Shown: positions 32,496-42,154, counted from the first letter of the stretch. The stretch: DNA of 64,000 nucleotides from Streptomyces sp. HUAS YS2 (GCF_033343995.1 NZ_CP137573.1:3443001-3507000), one strand, 5' to 3'. Program-made: numbers and translations. The notes: generated by a model from the letters alone, not told the origin.

Positions 32496-33803
32496 GTGGA
32501 CACGGGCGGGTGGGGCGGATGGCGCGGGCGGCGCGGATGGCGCGAATGGCACCGGCAACTGCCCGACGCGCTGCGCCCGGAGGCGAGGCCGGCACCGCTG
32601 TCGCGGCGGGCGTTCCGCTTCGACGTGGTGCTGGCGGTCGTGCTGACCGTCGTCTCGCTGGTCGTCGCGGTGCGCTACCCCGACAGCGGGCCGGTCCGCA
32701 TCAAGGGGGACGCGCCGTTCCCGCTGCCTCCGGAGCCGCCGCCGGTCGTCCCGCTGCGGGAGGCCGAGCCCTCGTCGGCGATCTGGCCGCTCGTCGTGCT
32801 GTCGGCGCTGCCGCTGGCGTACCGGCGCCGGTATCCGCTCACCGTGTTCGCGGTGGTGCTGGGCGCGACGTTGGTCATGGTCGACGACGCCACCTGGATG
32901 AACGTGCTGACCTGCGTCATCGGCGCCTTCAGCGCCGTCGTCCACAGCCGTCACCGGATGGGGGCGATGGCCGGACTGGTCGTCGCCGCCGTGCTCGCGG
33001 GCCTCGCCTTCCGGGAGACGGAGCCGATTCTTCCGGGCTGGACGAGCCCGGCGGTCGTGCTGCTGATCGCCGGGGTGTCGGCGGCTCTGGTCCGGTTCTG
33101 GCAGCGGCAGCTGGTGGCGAGCAGAGACCGGTACGCGCGACTGCGGGAGGCCCAGGACGAGGCCACCCGCCGGGCCGTCGAGGAGGAGAGGTCCCGGATC
33201 GCCGCCGAACTGCACGACGTGGTGACCCACAATGTGAGCGTGATGGTCATCCAGGCGGGTGCGGCACGCAAGGTGATGGACACGGCGCCCGAGCGGTCGA
33301 AGCAGGCGCTGCTCGCGGTCGAGGCGGGGGGACGGGCTGCCATGGCCGAACTGCGCCATGTGATGGGCCTGTTGGCGGCCCCGGACCACGAGCGCCCGGA
33401 CGGCTTCGAACCCCAGCCGGGGCTCGGCCGGCTCGACGCCCTGGCCGACCGGGTCCGCGCGGCGGGGACGCCGGTGCGGGTCGCCGTGTCGCTGCCGCCG
33501 GACCCGCTGCCGCCCGGGGTGGACCTCGCGGCGTACCGGGTCGTCCAGGAGGCGCTGACGAACACCATCAAGCACGCGCCGGGCGCCGAGGCCGCCGTCG
33601 TGATCGGCCACCGGGAGCACTGGCTGGAGATCGAGGTGACGAACACCGGCGGGGTACGGGACGACGCGCCGGCGGACGGCAACGGCCGGGGCCTCATCGG
33701 CCTGCGGGAGCGGCTGGCGGTCTACCGGGGCGAACTGACGTCCGGGCCGACCCTCTCCGGGGGCTGGCGGATCGCGGCGCGGGTCCCGTGGAGGACCGCA
33801 TGA
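32496..33803 (+). CDS. NarL-type sensor histidine kinase
   Basis: The 435-residue kinase has about four transmembrane helices in residues 40-200, a HisKA_3 dimerisation domain with the phospho-acceptor H240 in RIAAELHDVVTHNVSVM, and a C-terminal HATPase domain (ALTNTIKHAPG as N-box, GRGLIGLRERLAVY as G-box). GTG 32496 has no clear ribosome-binding site and the start is uncertain. Its stop overlaps the response-regulator start (ATGA). The signal is unknown; the truncated permease upstream suggests the pair once controlled an ABC transporter. Confidence 0.88.
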   Translation: MDTGGWGGWRGRRGWREWHRQLPDALRPEARPAPLSRRAFRFDVVLAVVLTVVSLVVAVRYPDSGPVRIKGDAPFPLPPEPPPVVPLREAEPSSAIWPLVVLSALPLAYRRRYPLTVFAVVLGATLVMVDDATWMNVLTCVIGAFSAVVHSRHRMGAMAGLVVAAVLAGLAFRETEPILPGWTSPAVVLLIAGVSAALVRFWQRQLVASRDRYARLREAQDEATRRAVEEERSRIAAELHDVVTHNVSVMVIQAGAARKVMDTAPERSKQALLAVEAGGRAAMAELRHVMGLLAAPDHERPDGFEPQPGLGRLDALADRVRAAGTPVRVAVSLPPDPLPPGVDLAAYRVVQEALTNTIKHAPGAEAAVVIGHREHWLEIEVTNTGGVRDDAPADGNGRGLIGLRERLAVYRGELTSGPTLSGGWRIAARVPWRTA

Positions 33804-34480
33804 GCGGGACACCGCTGCGCGCCGTCATCGCCGACGACCAGGCCCTGGTGCGCACGGGCTTCGGCATGATCCTCGCCGCGGACGGCATCGAGGTGACGGC
33901 CGAGGCGGCCGACGGGGCGGAGGCCGTCGCCGCGGTCCGCCGGACCCGGCCCGACGTCGTCCTCATGGACATCCGGATGCCGGAGATGGACGGCATCGAG
34001 GCGACCCGGCGCATCCTCGCCGACGGCGGCCCGGACGGCGCCCGGGTCATCATCCTCACGACGTACGACCTCGACCACTACGTGTACGCCGCGATGACCG
34101 CCGGCGCCAGCGGCTTCCTGCTCAAGGACGTCAGCCCGGAGCATCTGGTGGCCGCCGTGCGCATGGTGCAGTCCGGCGACGCGCTGCTCGCGCCGGCGAT
34201 CACCCGCCGGCTGATCGAGCGCTTCGCGCAGCCCGACGAGGTGAAGGCCGCCTCCCTGCACCGGGACCTGTCCGGCCTGACCCCGCGCGAGCTCGAGGTG
34301 CTGCGCCTGCTCGCGACGGGCCTCAGCAACGCAGAACTCGCCGAGCGCCTGGTCCTCAGCCCGACCACGGTCAAGACCCACATCGGCCGCATCCTGTCGA
34401 AACTGGACCTGCGCGACCGGGTCCAGGCCGTGATCCTGGCGTACGAGACAGGGCTCATCGCGCCGGGCGGCGGGGTCTAG
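33800..34480 (+). CDS. LuxR-type response regulator
   Basis: The 226-residue protein has a receiver domain (1-125) with acidic pocket ADD (11-13), phospho-acceptor D57 in VVLMDIRMPEMDG and the LKD lysine near 115. It is followed by a LuxR/NarL helix-turn-helix (about 158-215: LTPRELEVLRLLATGLSNAE). It is translationally coupled to the kinase and is its cognate partner. The last 4 bases overlap the convergent benE gene. Confidence 0.95.
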   Translation: MSGTPLRAVIADDQALVRTGFGMILAADGIEVTAEAADGAEAVAAVRRTRPDVVLMDIRMPEMDGIEATRRILADGGPDGARVIILTTYDLDHYVYAAMTAGASGFLLKDVSPEHLVAAVRMVQSGDALLAPAITRRLIERFAQPDEVKAASLHRDLSGLTPRELEVLRLLATGLSNAELAERLVLSPTTVKTHIGRILSKLDLRDRVQAVILAYETGLIAPGGGV

Positions 34481-35745
34481 CGCGCGGCGCCGGTGGTCTC
34501 GGCCGCCGTCCCGGGTGCCGGCTCGGACGCCGGACCGGGGGTTCCCGCCAGGGCGGCCGGATCGCCGTCGGCCCGGCGGGCCTCGGCCAGGAAGTACGTG
34601 AGGAGGCCGGCGAGGAGCCCCCAGAAGGGGGAGCCGACGCCGGCGATGGTCACCCCGGAGGCCGTCGCCAGGAAGGTCACCACCGCGGCCTCGCGGCCCC
34701 GTTCGGCCGCGACCGTCCGCACCAGGCTCCCCGACAGGGCGCCGAGCAGCGCCACCCCGGCCAGCGTCGCGACGAGCGCGTCGGGCAGGCCGGTGAACAG
34801 CGCCACCAGTGTCGAGCCGAAGCAGCCGACCACCAGATAGCCGACCCCGCAGCTCACCCCGGCGACCCAGCGCCGCGCCGGGTCCGGGTGCGCGTCCGGG
34901 CCGGTGCAGATCGCGGCCGTGATCGCCGCAGGGTTGACGGCGTGCGAACCGAACGGCGCGAGCAGCACCGACACCGCGCCCGTCGTCCCGCACACCACCC
35001 GCTCGTCGGGCGTGTAGCCGTCGGCCCGCAGCACGGCCATGCCCGGCGCGTACTGACCGGCGAGGGTCGCCACGAGCATCGGCACGCCGATGCCGACGAG
35101 CGCCCCGACGGAGAACTCCGGCACGGTCAGGTGCGGCAGGGCCAGCCCGGCGCCCGGCACGGCCACGTCCAGGCCGCCGGTCGCACCGGCGACGACGAGG
35201 CCGACGGCGAGCGCGCACACCACCGCGTACGTGGGCAGGAACCGCCGCGCCAGCAGGTAGCCGAGCAGCATCCCGCCGGCGAGCAGCGGCGCGGAGCGGA
35301 CCGAGGTGAAGATCCCGGTCCCGAACGAGAAGAGGATCCCGGCCAGCATCGCCGAGACGACGCCCTCCGGGATCCGGGCGAGGAGGCGGGTGAACACCCC
35401 GGTCGCCGTCAGGGCCGTGGCCGCCACGCCCGCCACCACGAACGCGCCGACCGCCTCGGCGTACCCGTGCTGCGGCAGCGCCGTGACGAGGATCGCCGCG
35501 CCCGGCGTCGAGAACGCCGTGATGATCGGCGCCCTGCTCCACCAGCTCAGCCCGAGGCAGGTCAGGCCGGCCCCGATGGACACGGCCCAGACCCACGACG
35601 AGCTCTGCGCGGCGGTCAGCCCGGCGGCGTCGGCCGCGGCCAGGATGATCGCCAGCGGCCCCGCGTACGAGACGGTCATGGCCACGATCCCGGCGGTCAC
35701 CGCCGTCCACGGCAGCCGCCGGATCTCCGATATGTGCGTGGTCAT
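34477..35745 (-). CDS. benE: BenE-family benzoate/H+ symporter
   Basis: This 422-residue membrane protein has about 12 helices. The BenE signature regions are present: STPGAAILVTALPQHGYAEA near residues 78-98 and FGSHAVNPAAITAAICTGPD near 265-285. The family imports benzoate-like acids together with protons. No benzoate catabolic genes lie nearby, so the substrate is uncertain. The C-terminal 35 residues are a low-complexity cytoplasmic tail. The stop codon shares the bases CTAG with the convergent response regulator. Confidence 0.88.
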   Translation of the reverse strand: MTTHISEIRRLPWTAVTAGIVAMTVSYAGPLAIILAAADAAGLTAAQSSSWVWAVSIGAGLTCLGLSWWSRAPIITAFSTPGAAILVTALPQHGYAEAVGAFVVAGVAATALTATGVFTRLLARIPEGVVSAMLAGILFSFGTGIFTSVRSAPLLAGGMLLGYLLARRFLPTYAVVCALAVGLVVAGATGGLDVAVPGAGLALPHLTVPEFSVGALVGIGVPMLVATLAGQYAPGMAVLRADGYTPDERVVCGTTGAVSVLLAPFGSHAVNPAAITAAICTGPDAHPDPARRWVAGVSCGVGYLVVGCFGSTLVALFTGLPDALVATLAGVALLGALSGSLVRTVAAERGREAAVVTFLATASGVTIAGVGSPFWGLLAGLLTYFLAEARRADGDPAALAGTPGPASEPAPGTAAETTGAAR

Positions 35746-35823
35746 GATGTTGTGTCATCCCCCGAATCACGTTCGCGCGCCGAGCCCATGCTCCCGCACG
35801 CGCCGCCACCGGGAGCGGCCGGG

Positions 35824-36705
35824 CTACCGCGGCGCCGGGCGGAACGCCTCGATGATCCGGGCGTAGCTGTCGCCGCCGTGGCCGGCCTCGATCGCCTCCC
35901 GCATCATCTCCAGGTGCAGCTCGGGCAGTCGGGCGTCGATCCCGCGCTTCTCCCCCGCGTGCAGCAGATGGGCGATCGAGGCCACGTGCACGTCGAGCGT
36001 CGCGTCGTCGCCCGGGTACTTCCCCGCGTCGATCTGCTCGGCGTAGGTGGTCATGAACCAGGCCATCGTGCCCAGCGAGCGCACCACGACCGCCGTGAAG
36101 TCCTTGGCCGACACCCCGTCGGCCCCGGTCAGCGCGGTGGAGTGCAGCCAGCCGCCGAACATCGACCACATCAGTCCGAGGAGACCCGCGTCGTACAGCG
36201 AGGCGAGCCCCGCGTCCGCGCCCAGGTCCACCGGATCGGCGAGGACCTCCAGGGCCGGGCGGTGCGTCTGCAGGAGGCCCGGACCGCCCGCGTAGAGAAT
36301 CATGTTGGCGCTGTCGCCGATGCCGGGCGGGGTGGTCATGATCCCGCCGTCGAGGTAGCCGATGCCGTGCCCGGCGGCCCAGGCGGCCTCCTCGCGGGCC
36401 TGCTCGGGCGAGCCGGAGGTCAGGTTGACCAGGACCCGGCCGCGCAGCGCGTCGGCGACGGGTTCGAGGAGGGCGCGGACCGCCGGGTAGTCGAGGACGC
36501 AGACCACGACGAGCTCGCTCGCCGTGACCGCCTCGGCGACGGTGGCCGCGTGGCGGGCGCCGCGGGCGACGAGCGGACCGGCCTTGTCCGGGGTGCGGTT
36601 GAAGACGGTGGTGGGGTGCCCGGCGTCGAGGAAGGCGGCGGCGAGAGCCGCGCCCATCCGGCCGAGCCCGATGACGGTGACGTTCTGCTTGTTCGTGTTG
36701 CTCAT
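35824..36705 (-). CDS. Imine-reductase-like NADPH oxidoreductase
   Basis: The 293-residue enzyme has an N-terminal Rossmann fold with VIGLGRMGAALAAAFLDAGH and NRTPDKA (the Arg/Thr pair favours NADPH), then the helical C-terminal dimerisation domain. The segment YLDGGIMTTPPGIGDSANMI is typical of actinobacterial imine reductases, which belong to the beta-hydroxyacid dehydrogenase superfamily. A 6-phosphogluconate-like substrate is unlikely because the usual catalytic lysine helix is not evident. The physiological substrate is unknown. It is divergent from an AraC/DJ-1 regulator, probably its controller. GTG 36714 is an alternative start. Confidence 0.8.
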   Translation of the reverse strand: MSNTNKQNVTVIGLGRMGAALAAAFLDAGHPTTVFNRTPDKAGPLVARGARHAATVAEAVTASELVVVCVLDYPAVRALLEPVADALRGRVLVNLTSGSPEQAREEAAWAAGHGIGYLDGGIMTTPPGIGDSANMILYAGGPGLLQTHRPALEVLADPVDLGADAGLASLYDAGLLGLMWSMFGGWLHSTALTGADGVSAKDFTAVVVRSLGTMAWFMTTYAEQIDAGKYPGDDATLDVHVASIAHLLHAGEKRGIDARLPELHLEMMREAIEAGHGGDSYARIIEAFRPAPR

Positions 36706-36790
36706 GGGGATCACGCTCGCAGCGGCGAGAACCGGCCGACAGGACCAGGACCGCCGTCCGGCGCACGATTCCTGCCATAGGGTCGCGGAC

Positions 36791-37774
36791 ATGAGCACCG
36801 GAGTCGTCGCCGTCGCCCTCGTACCCGACGCGGAGGGGCGGATCTCGCCGTACGACCTGTACGAACTCTCCACCGTCTCCATGGTGTTCGGAATGCCGCA
36901 CACGGATCTGGCGGACCCCTGGTACGAGCTGCGGGTCTGCGGCCCGGCCCCGTACGGGACGCCCGGCACGACCGGGTTCGACGGGCTGGCCGGCGCGGAC
37001 ACGGTGATCGTGCCGTCGGTACCGGACGGGGTGGTCGAGGGGCGCCAGGAACTGCCGGCGGACCTGATCGCGGCGGTGCGCGCGGCGGCGGACTCCGGGG
37101 CGCGGACGGTGTCGATGTGCAGCGGCGCGTTCGCGCTGGCCGCGGCGGGGGTCCTCGACGGCCGCCGGGCCACCCTGCACCGCGCGTACGCGGCCGAGCT
37201 GGCCGCCCGTCACCCCCGTGTGCACGTCGACCCGTCGGTCCTCTACACCGACGACGGGACGGTGCTGACCGGCGCGGGCGCCGCGGCCGGCCTGGACCTG
37301 TGCCTGCATCTCGTACGGAAGGACCTCGGCGCGGCCGTCGCGGGCGCGCTCGCCGACCGCCTGGTCGTCCCGGCGCACCGGCCCGGCGACCGGCCCCAGT
37401 TCGTCGCCTCGCCGGTTCCGGCCGACGAGGCGGACACGCTCGGCCCGGCGCTCCAGTGGGCCCTGGAGCACCTCCACGAGCCGCTGACGGTGGACGGTCT
37501 GGCCCGGCGGGCCCGGATGAGCGCGCGCACCTTCCACCGCCGGGTGCGCGAGACGCACGGCACCACCCCGCTGCAGTGGCTGCTCGAACAGCGGGTGGCG
37601 CGCGCGCAGACGCTCCTGGAGTCGACCGACCTGCCGGTGGAGCGGATCGGGGAGGAGAGCGGCCTGGGCTCGGCGGCGAACCTGCGCCGCCACTTCACCC
37701 GGACCGTCGGGGTCTCCCCCACCGCCTACCGGCGCTCGTTCACGCCTTCGGGGCCACCTTCGAGAGCCCGTTGA
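36791..37774 (+). CDS. AraC-family regulator with DJ-1/PfpI-like domain
   Basis: This is a 327-residue regulator. Residues 5-185 form a glutamine-amidotransferase-like/DJ-1 domain with the nucleophile-elbow sequence VSMCSGAFALAAAG. Residues about 225-318 carry the two AraC helix-turn-helix motifs (LTVDGLARRARMSARTFHRR, then IGEESGLGSAANLRRHF). Such regulators usually act on a neighbouring operon, here the divergent imine-reductase-like gene 85 bp away. The 3' end overlaps the convergent flavoprotein gene by 35 bp. Confidence 0.92.
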   Translation: MSTGVVAVALVPDAEGRISPYDLYELSTVSMVFGMPHTDLADPWYELRVCGPAPYGTPGTTGFDGLAGADTVIVPSVPDGVVEGRQELPADLIAAVRAAADSGARTVSMCSGAFALAAAGVLDGRRATLHRAYAAELAARHPRVHVDPSVLYTDDGTVLTGAGAAAGLDLCLHLVRKDLGAAVAGALADRLVVPAHRPGDRPQFVASPVPADEADTLGPALQWALEHLHEPLTVDGLARRARMSARTFHRRVRETHGTTPLQWLLEQRVARAQTLLESTDLPVERIGEESGLGSAANLRRHFTRTVGVSPTAYRRSFTPSGPPSRAR

Positions 37775-39023
37775 TGATGCGGTCCATCGCGTCGCCGCCC
37801 GTCGGGTCGGTCAGGTTGGCCAGCATCTTCAGCGTGAACTTCATCAGGAGCGGGTGGGTCAGACCGCGCTGCGTCGCGATCTTCATGACCTTCGGGTTGC
37901 CGATCATCTTCACGAACGCCCGGCCGAGCGTGTAGTACCCGCCGTAGGTGTCCTTGAGGATCTTCGGGTAGTTGTGCAGGGCCAGTTCGCGCTGGGCCGG
38001 GGTGGCCCGGGCGTGCGCCTGGACGATGACGTCCGCGGCGATCTGACCGGACTCCATCGCGTACGCGATGCCCTCGCCGTTGAACGGGTTGACCAGGCCG
38101 CCCGCGTCGCCGACGAGCAGCAGGCCCTTCGTGTAGTGCGGCTGGCGGTTGAACGCCATCGGCAGGGCGGCCCCGCGGATCGGCATCGTCATGTTCTCCG
38201 GGGTGTAGCCCCAGTCCTCCGGCATGGAGGCGCACCAGGCCTTGAGCACCTCGCGCCAGTCCAGCTCGCGGAAGGCCTTCGAGGAGTTGAGGATGCCGAG
38301 GCCGACGTTGGACGTGCCGTCGCCCATGCCGAAGATCCAGCCGTAGCCGGGCAGCAGGCGGTCCTGCGGGCCGCGCCGGTCCCACAGCTCCAGCCAGGAC
38401 TCCAGGTAGTCGTCGTCGTGCCGGGGCGAGGTGAAGTACGTCCGTACCGCGACGCCCATCGGCCGGTCCTCGCGCCGGTGCAGGCCCATCGCCAGGGACA
38501 GCCGGGTCGAGTTGCCGTCGGCGGCGACGACGAGCGGCGCGTGGAAGGTGACCTCGCGCTTCTCCTCGCCGAGCTTGGCGTGCACGCCGGTGATCCGGCC
38601 GGTGCGGTCGTCGACGATCGGGGCGCCCACGTTGCAGCGCTCGTACAGCCGGGCGCCGGCCTTCTGCGCCTGCCGGGCGAGCTGCTCGTCGAAGTCGTCG
38701 CGCTTGCGGACGAGTCCGTAGTCCGGGTACGAGGCGAGGTCCGGCCAGTCGAGCTGGAGCCGGACGCCGCCGCCGATGATCCGCAGGCCCTTGTTGCGCA
38801 GCCAGCCGGCCTCCTCGGAGATGTCGATCCCCATGGAGACGAGCTGCTTGGTGGCGCGCGGGGTGAGGCCGTCGCCGCAGACCTTCTCGCGCGGGAACGC
38901 GGTCTTCTCCAGGAGCAGGACGTCCAGTCCGGCCTTGGCGAGGTAGTACGCGGTCGTGGAACCGGCCGGGCCCGCCCCGACGACGATCACATCTGCGCTG
39001 TGCTCGGAGAGCGGCTCGGTCAC
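37740..39023 (-). CDS. Geranylgeranyl-reductase-family flavoprotein (MenJ-like)
   Basis: This 427-residue FAD-dependent oxidoreductase has the dinucleotide motif DVIVVGAGPAGSTTAYYLAK at the N-terminus and the second FAD motif GLLLVGDAGGLVNPFNGEGI. Members saturate isoprenoid double bonds. The mycobacterial homologue MenJ reduces one unit of the menaquinone chain and, as here, lies close to a menG/ubiE-type gene. Streptomyces makes partly hydrogenated menaquinones, so side-chain reduction is the favoured role, inferred from family and context. GTG 39023 has GGAGA 7 nt upstream. Confidence 0.82.
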   Translation of the reverse strand: MTEPLSEHSADVIVVGAGPAGSTTAYYLAKAGLDVLLLEKTAFPREKVCGDGLTPRATKQLVSMGIDISEEAGWLRNKGLRIIGGGVRLQLDWPDLASYPDYGLVRKRDDFDEQLARQAQKAGARLYERCNVGAPIVDDRTGRITGVHAKLGEEKREVTFHAPLVVAADGNSTRLSLAMGLHRREDRPMGVAVRTYFTSPRHDDDYLESWLELWDRRGPQDRLLPGYGWIFGMGDGTSNVGLGILNSSKAFRELDWREVLKAWCASMPEDWGYTPENMTMPIRGAALPMAFNRQPHYTKGLLLVGDAGGLVNPFNGEGIAYAMESGQIAADVIVQAHARATPAQRELALHNYPKILKDTYGGYYTLGRAFVKMIGNPKVMKIATQRGLTHPLLMKFTLKMLANLTDPTGGDAMDRIINGLSKVAPKA

Positions 39024-39119
39024 GGCGGGGTCTCCCGAAGAGTCGAGGGCTGGTCGTCTGGAAGTGTATTGCGCGGGTCCCGCGGCCCCGGCGGGGGCCA
39101 CGGGACCACGGACGTGGTG

Positions 39120-39812
39120 TTACGCCTTGAAGCCGCGGTGCATCGCCACGATGCCGCCGGACAGGTTGCGCCAGGCCACCTTCGACCAGCCGGCCTTCTG
39201 CATCAGCGCGGCGAGGGCGGGCTGGTCCGGCCAGGTCTGGATGGACTCGGCGAGGTAGACGTACGCGTCCGGGTTCGAGGACACCGCGCGCGCGATCGGG
39301 GGCAGCGCCCGGATCAGGTACTCCTCGTACACCTTGCGGAACGGCGCCCAGGTGGCGTGCGAGAACTCGCAGATCACGACCCGGCCGCCGGGCTTGGTCA
39401 CCCGGTACAGCTCGCGCAGCGCGGCCTCGGTGTCCTGGATGTTCCGCAGCCCGAAGGAGATCGTGACCGCGTCGAAGACCTCGTCGCGGAACGGCAGCTT
39501 CGTGCCGTCGCCGGCCGTCAGCGGCAGCCAGCCGTGCTTCTTCTTGCCCTCGCGGAGCATGCCGAGCGAGAAGTCGCAGGGCACGACGTACGCGCCGGTC
39601 GCCGCGAACGGCAGCGAGGACGTGCCGGTGCCCGCCGCCAGGTCGAGGACCTTCTGCGCGGGACGGGCGTCGACCGCCTTGGCGACCTCCTTGCGCCAGC
39701 GCCGGTCCTGGCCCAGCGAGAGCACGTCGTTGGTCAGGTCGTAGTTCGCCGCCACGTCGTCGAACATCGTGGCGACTTCGTGCGGCTGCTTGTCCAGGGT
39801 TGCTCGCGTCAC
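39120..39812 (-). CDS. menG: Demethylmenaquinone methyltransferase
   Basis: This 230-residue SAM-dependent methyltransferase of the UbiE/MenG family catalyses the final methylation of demethylmenaquinone. Motif I is [13 protein letters not shown], and family signatures include [20 protein letters not shown] and [20 protein letters not shown] with [16 protein letters not shown] start at 39812 precedes [13 protein letters not shown]. It lies upstream of the MenJ-like gene on the same strand, 96 nt apart. Confidence 0.93.
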   Translation of the reverse strand: MTRATLDKQPHEVATMFDDVAANYDLTNDVLSLGQDRRWRKEVAKAVDARPAQKVLDLAAGTGTSSLPFAATGAYVVPCDFSLGMLREGKKKHGWLPLTAGDGTKLPFRDEVFDAVTISFGLRNIQDTEAALRELYRVTKPGGRVVICEFSHATWAPFRKVYEEYLIRALPPIARAVSSNPDAYVYLAESIQTWPDQPALAALMQKAGWSKVAWRNLSGGIVAMHRGFKA

Positions 39813-39980
39813 GCGGCCATTGTCGCAGCCGCCTCCCCGCGAGCCTCGGCCCGTCCCCCCGAAGCCGCCCGGAAATTTCCCTGGGACCCTTTCAACCTTT
39901 CCGGGGCGGGCGCACTCAAGGACGGACGACGGAACACAAGACACGCAGACACGCTGCGACGCGGCGACGAAGGGAGTGCG

Positions 39981-40511
39981 ATGGACGCGGCACACGACCC
40001 GGACGGCGGGTTCGAGGAGTTCGCACGGGCCGGGCAGCAGCGGCTGTACCGCACGGCGTACCTGCTCTGCGGCGACGCCGAGCAGGCCCGGGACCTGACC
40101 CAGACCACGCTGGCCAAGGTCTTCCAGCACTGGCGGAAGGCCGGCGCGGCCGACCATCCGCACGCGTACGCCAAGACGGTGCTGACCCGCAGCTTCCTCG
40201 CCGAGCGGCGGCGCCGGCTGCGCGACCTGCTCGCGTACACCCGGGCCGGCCGGCCGGACACGGCCGCGACGGCCGGGCCCGGCGACGCGGACGTACGGGT
40301 CACCCTGCTCGCCGCGCTCGGGGAGCTGCCGCCGCGGGCCCGCGCCATGGTCGTCCTGCGCTACTGGGAGGACCTCAGCGTGGAGACGGTCGCAGGGCTG
40401 CTGCGGTGCAGCGAGTCCACCGTCAAGAGCCAGTGCTCGCGCTCACTGGCCCGGCTGCGCGAGCGGCTCGGCGAGGCGCACCTGTACGCCCATCACGCCA
40501 ACGGAAGCTGA
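39981..40511 (+). CDS. SigE-family ECF-type RNA polymerase sigma factor
   Basis: This is a 176-residue sigma factor with region 2 (about 12-75: [34 protein letters not shown]) and region 4 (about 115-168: [39 protein letters not shown]). It belongs to the actinobacterial SigE-like group usually encoded next to a membrane protein of unknown function, as here. ATG 39981 has GGGAG 5 nt upstream. The next gene starts 10 nt after the stop, so the two form an operon. Confidence 0.92.
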   Translation: MDAAHDPDGGFEEFARAGQQRLYRTAYLLCGDAEQARDLTQTTLAKVFQHWRKAGAADHPHAYAKTVLTRSFLAERRRRLRDLLAYTRAGRPDTAATAGPGDADVRVTLLAALGELPPRARAMVVLRYWEDLSVETVAGLLRCSESTVKSQCSRSLARLRERLGEAHLYAHHANGS

Positions 40512-40521
40512 GGAGGCCGCC

Positions 40522-41352
40522 GTGACCGACACGACGGACGACACCACGATGATCCGCGAAGCCATGGACCGCACGACCGAGGGGCTGCCGCCCCTCCCCG
40601 ACCTCGCGCCCGTCGCGGTCCGGCTGGGCCGCCGGCGGCGCGCCCGCGCCCGGCTGACCGTCGTCGGCGGCGCGTTCGCGACGGTGACCGCCGCCGCGCT
40701 CGGACTGACGCTGCTGCCCGGCGACGCGGGCGGCGGCCCGGCCGTGGGCGGGGTGGGAGCGGCCCCGGAGGCCCCGCCCACCCCGTACCGCACACCGGTG
40801 AAGATCGACCCGACGCCGGGCGAGGAGTCCGGACCGGCGGTGCCCGAGGCGGAACGCGACCGGCAGGCCCGGTTCCAGCAGCGGGCCGCCGGCCTCTTCG
40901 ACGAGCTGCTGCCGCCGGTGGTCACCGACGTCCGGCCGGTCGACGGCCGGGTGAACCTGTACCAGGTACGGGCGCAGGGACGGAACTTCACACTGAAGCT
41001 GACGATCCGGCCGGTACAGGCGGACGACGGCCCGCTCACCTGCACGGGATTCCCGGCGAAGGGGGGGACCTGCGAGAAGGTCGCGCTCGACGGAGGCCGC
41101 GAGGCGTACGCCTACCGGGCGCCGGTCAACGAGATGGACACCTTCGGCGCGCGGATCGCCTTCGCGTACGGCAAGAGCCGGGTGACGGTCGAGATCAGCC
41201 CCTCGGAGGAGCCGGGCAAGAAGAGCCTGTCGTCGCCGGTGACGGCGCGGGAGCTGACCGCCCTCGCCGAGGACCGCGGCTTCACCGACCTCGTCGCCGA
41301 CGCGGAGAAGAACCCGGTGGAGACCTACCGGTCGCCGGTCCGTGGCGGCTGA
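40522..41352 (+). CDS. Single-pass membrane protein, probable sigma-factor partner
   Basis: The 276-residue protein has a short cytoplasmic part with an RLGRRRRARAR positive patch, one transmembrane helix (about 45-65) and an extracytoplasmic domain with two cysteines in TCTGFPAKGGTC. No ZAS anti-sigma motif is visible. Its place directly after a SigE-family sigma factor suggests a regulatory partner, but this is inferred from position only. The GTG start has GAGGAGG upstream. It overlaps the following DUF3152 gene by 11 bp. Confidence 0.75.
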   Translation: MTDTTDDTTMIREAMDRTTEGLPPLPDLAPVAVRLGRRRRARARLTVVGGAFATVTAAALGLTLLPGDAGGGPAVGGVGAAPEAPPTPYRTPVKIDPTPGEESGPAVPEAERDRQARFQQRAAGLFDELLPPVVTDVRPVDGRVNLYQVRAQGRNFTLKLTIRPVQADDGPLTCTGFPAKGGTCEKVALDGGREAYAYRAPVNEMDTFGARIAFAYGKSRVTVEISPSEEPGKKSLSSPVTARELTALAEDRGFTDLVADAEKNPVETYRSPVRGG

Positions 41353-42154
41353 GCACCGCAGACGTGGCAGCGGCGGCGCGCGCCGGGGCGGGCGGGCCGT
41401 CGCACGCCGGGCACGGCGGCGCAGCGCGCGGCGGCGGACGGCCGTCGCGGTGTTCCTGGCCGGGGTCGCCGTACTGACCGGCCTGCGGGTCTCGGGGAGC
41501 CACGCCGACGGCTCCGCGGGCCCGCGGGCCCGGGCCGGAGCGACAGCTGAGCCGCCCTTGGCTCCCCCGCCGGAGAGGACCATGGCCCCGCCTCCCGCCC
41601 CACCGCCGGTCCCGCTCTCCGGGCCCGGCACCTTCGCGACCGCGCCCCCGGGCGGGAGCCACGGGACGCTGCGCTACCGCGTCGAGGTGGAGGACGGCTC
41701 CGGGGTCGACCCGGCCGCCGCGGCCGAGCAGATCGCCGGCTTCCTCGCGCACCCGCGCGGCTGGTCGCACGGCGGCGTCCGGTCCTTCCGCAGGGTCGAC
41801 GACCGCACCGCCGGGTTGGTCGTCCGGATCGCCACCCCGGCGACCGTGGACCGGCAGTGCGGCGAGGACACGGGCGGCGAGCTCAACTGCCGCAACGGAG
41901 TGCTCGTGCTGGTCAACCTCAAGCGCTGGCAACGCGGTTCGCCGCAGTTCGACGGGCCGCTCGCCGAGTACCGGGCGCTGATCGTCAACCACGAGGTCGG
42001 CCACTGGCTGGGCCGCGGCCACGCGACCTGCCCGGGCCCCGGCCGCCCGGCCCCGGCGATGATGCAGCAGATCAAGGGCCTGAAGGGCTGCGTCGCCAAC
42101 GCCTGGCCGTACGACGACGCCGGCCGCTATCTCGGCGGCCCCGCGGTCCCCTGA
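41342..42154 (+). CDS. DUF3152 protein, putative membrane-anchored zinc metalloprotease
   Basis: The 270-residue protein has an Arg-rich cytoplasmic N-terminus, a transmembrane helix (about 33-50), a Pro/Ala linker (about 68-92) and a DUF3152 domain (about 95-268). H217-E-V-G-H221-W-L-G-R-G-H227 is a complete metzincin-type HExxHxxGxxH zinc motif. Four cysteines (C173, C183, C230 and one in KGCVAN) could form disulfides. It is the third gene of the sigma-factor operon and overlaps the preceding gene. Proteolytic activity has to my knowledge not been shown for the family. Confidence 0.85.
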   Translation: MAAEHRRRGSGGARRGGRAVARRARRRSARRRTAVAVFLAGVAVLTGLRVSGSHADGSAGPRARAGATAEPPLAPPPERTMAPPPAPPPVPLSGPGTFATAPPGGSHGTLRYRVEVEDGSGVDPAAAAEQIAGFLAHPRGWSHGGVRSFRRVDDRTAGLVVRIATPATVDRQCGEDTGGELNCRNGVLVLVNLKRWQRGSPQFDGPLAEYRALIVNHEVGHWLGRGHATCPGPGRPAPAMMQQIKGLKGCVANAWPYDDAGRYLGGPAVP

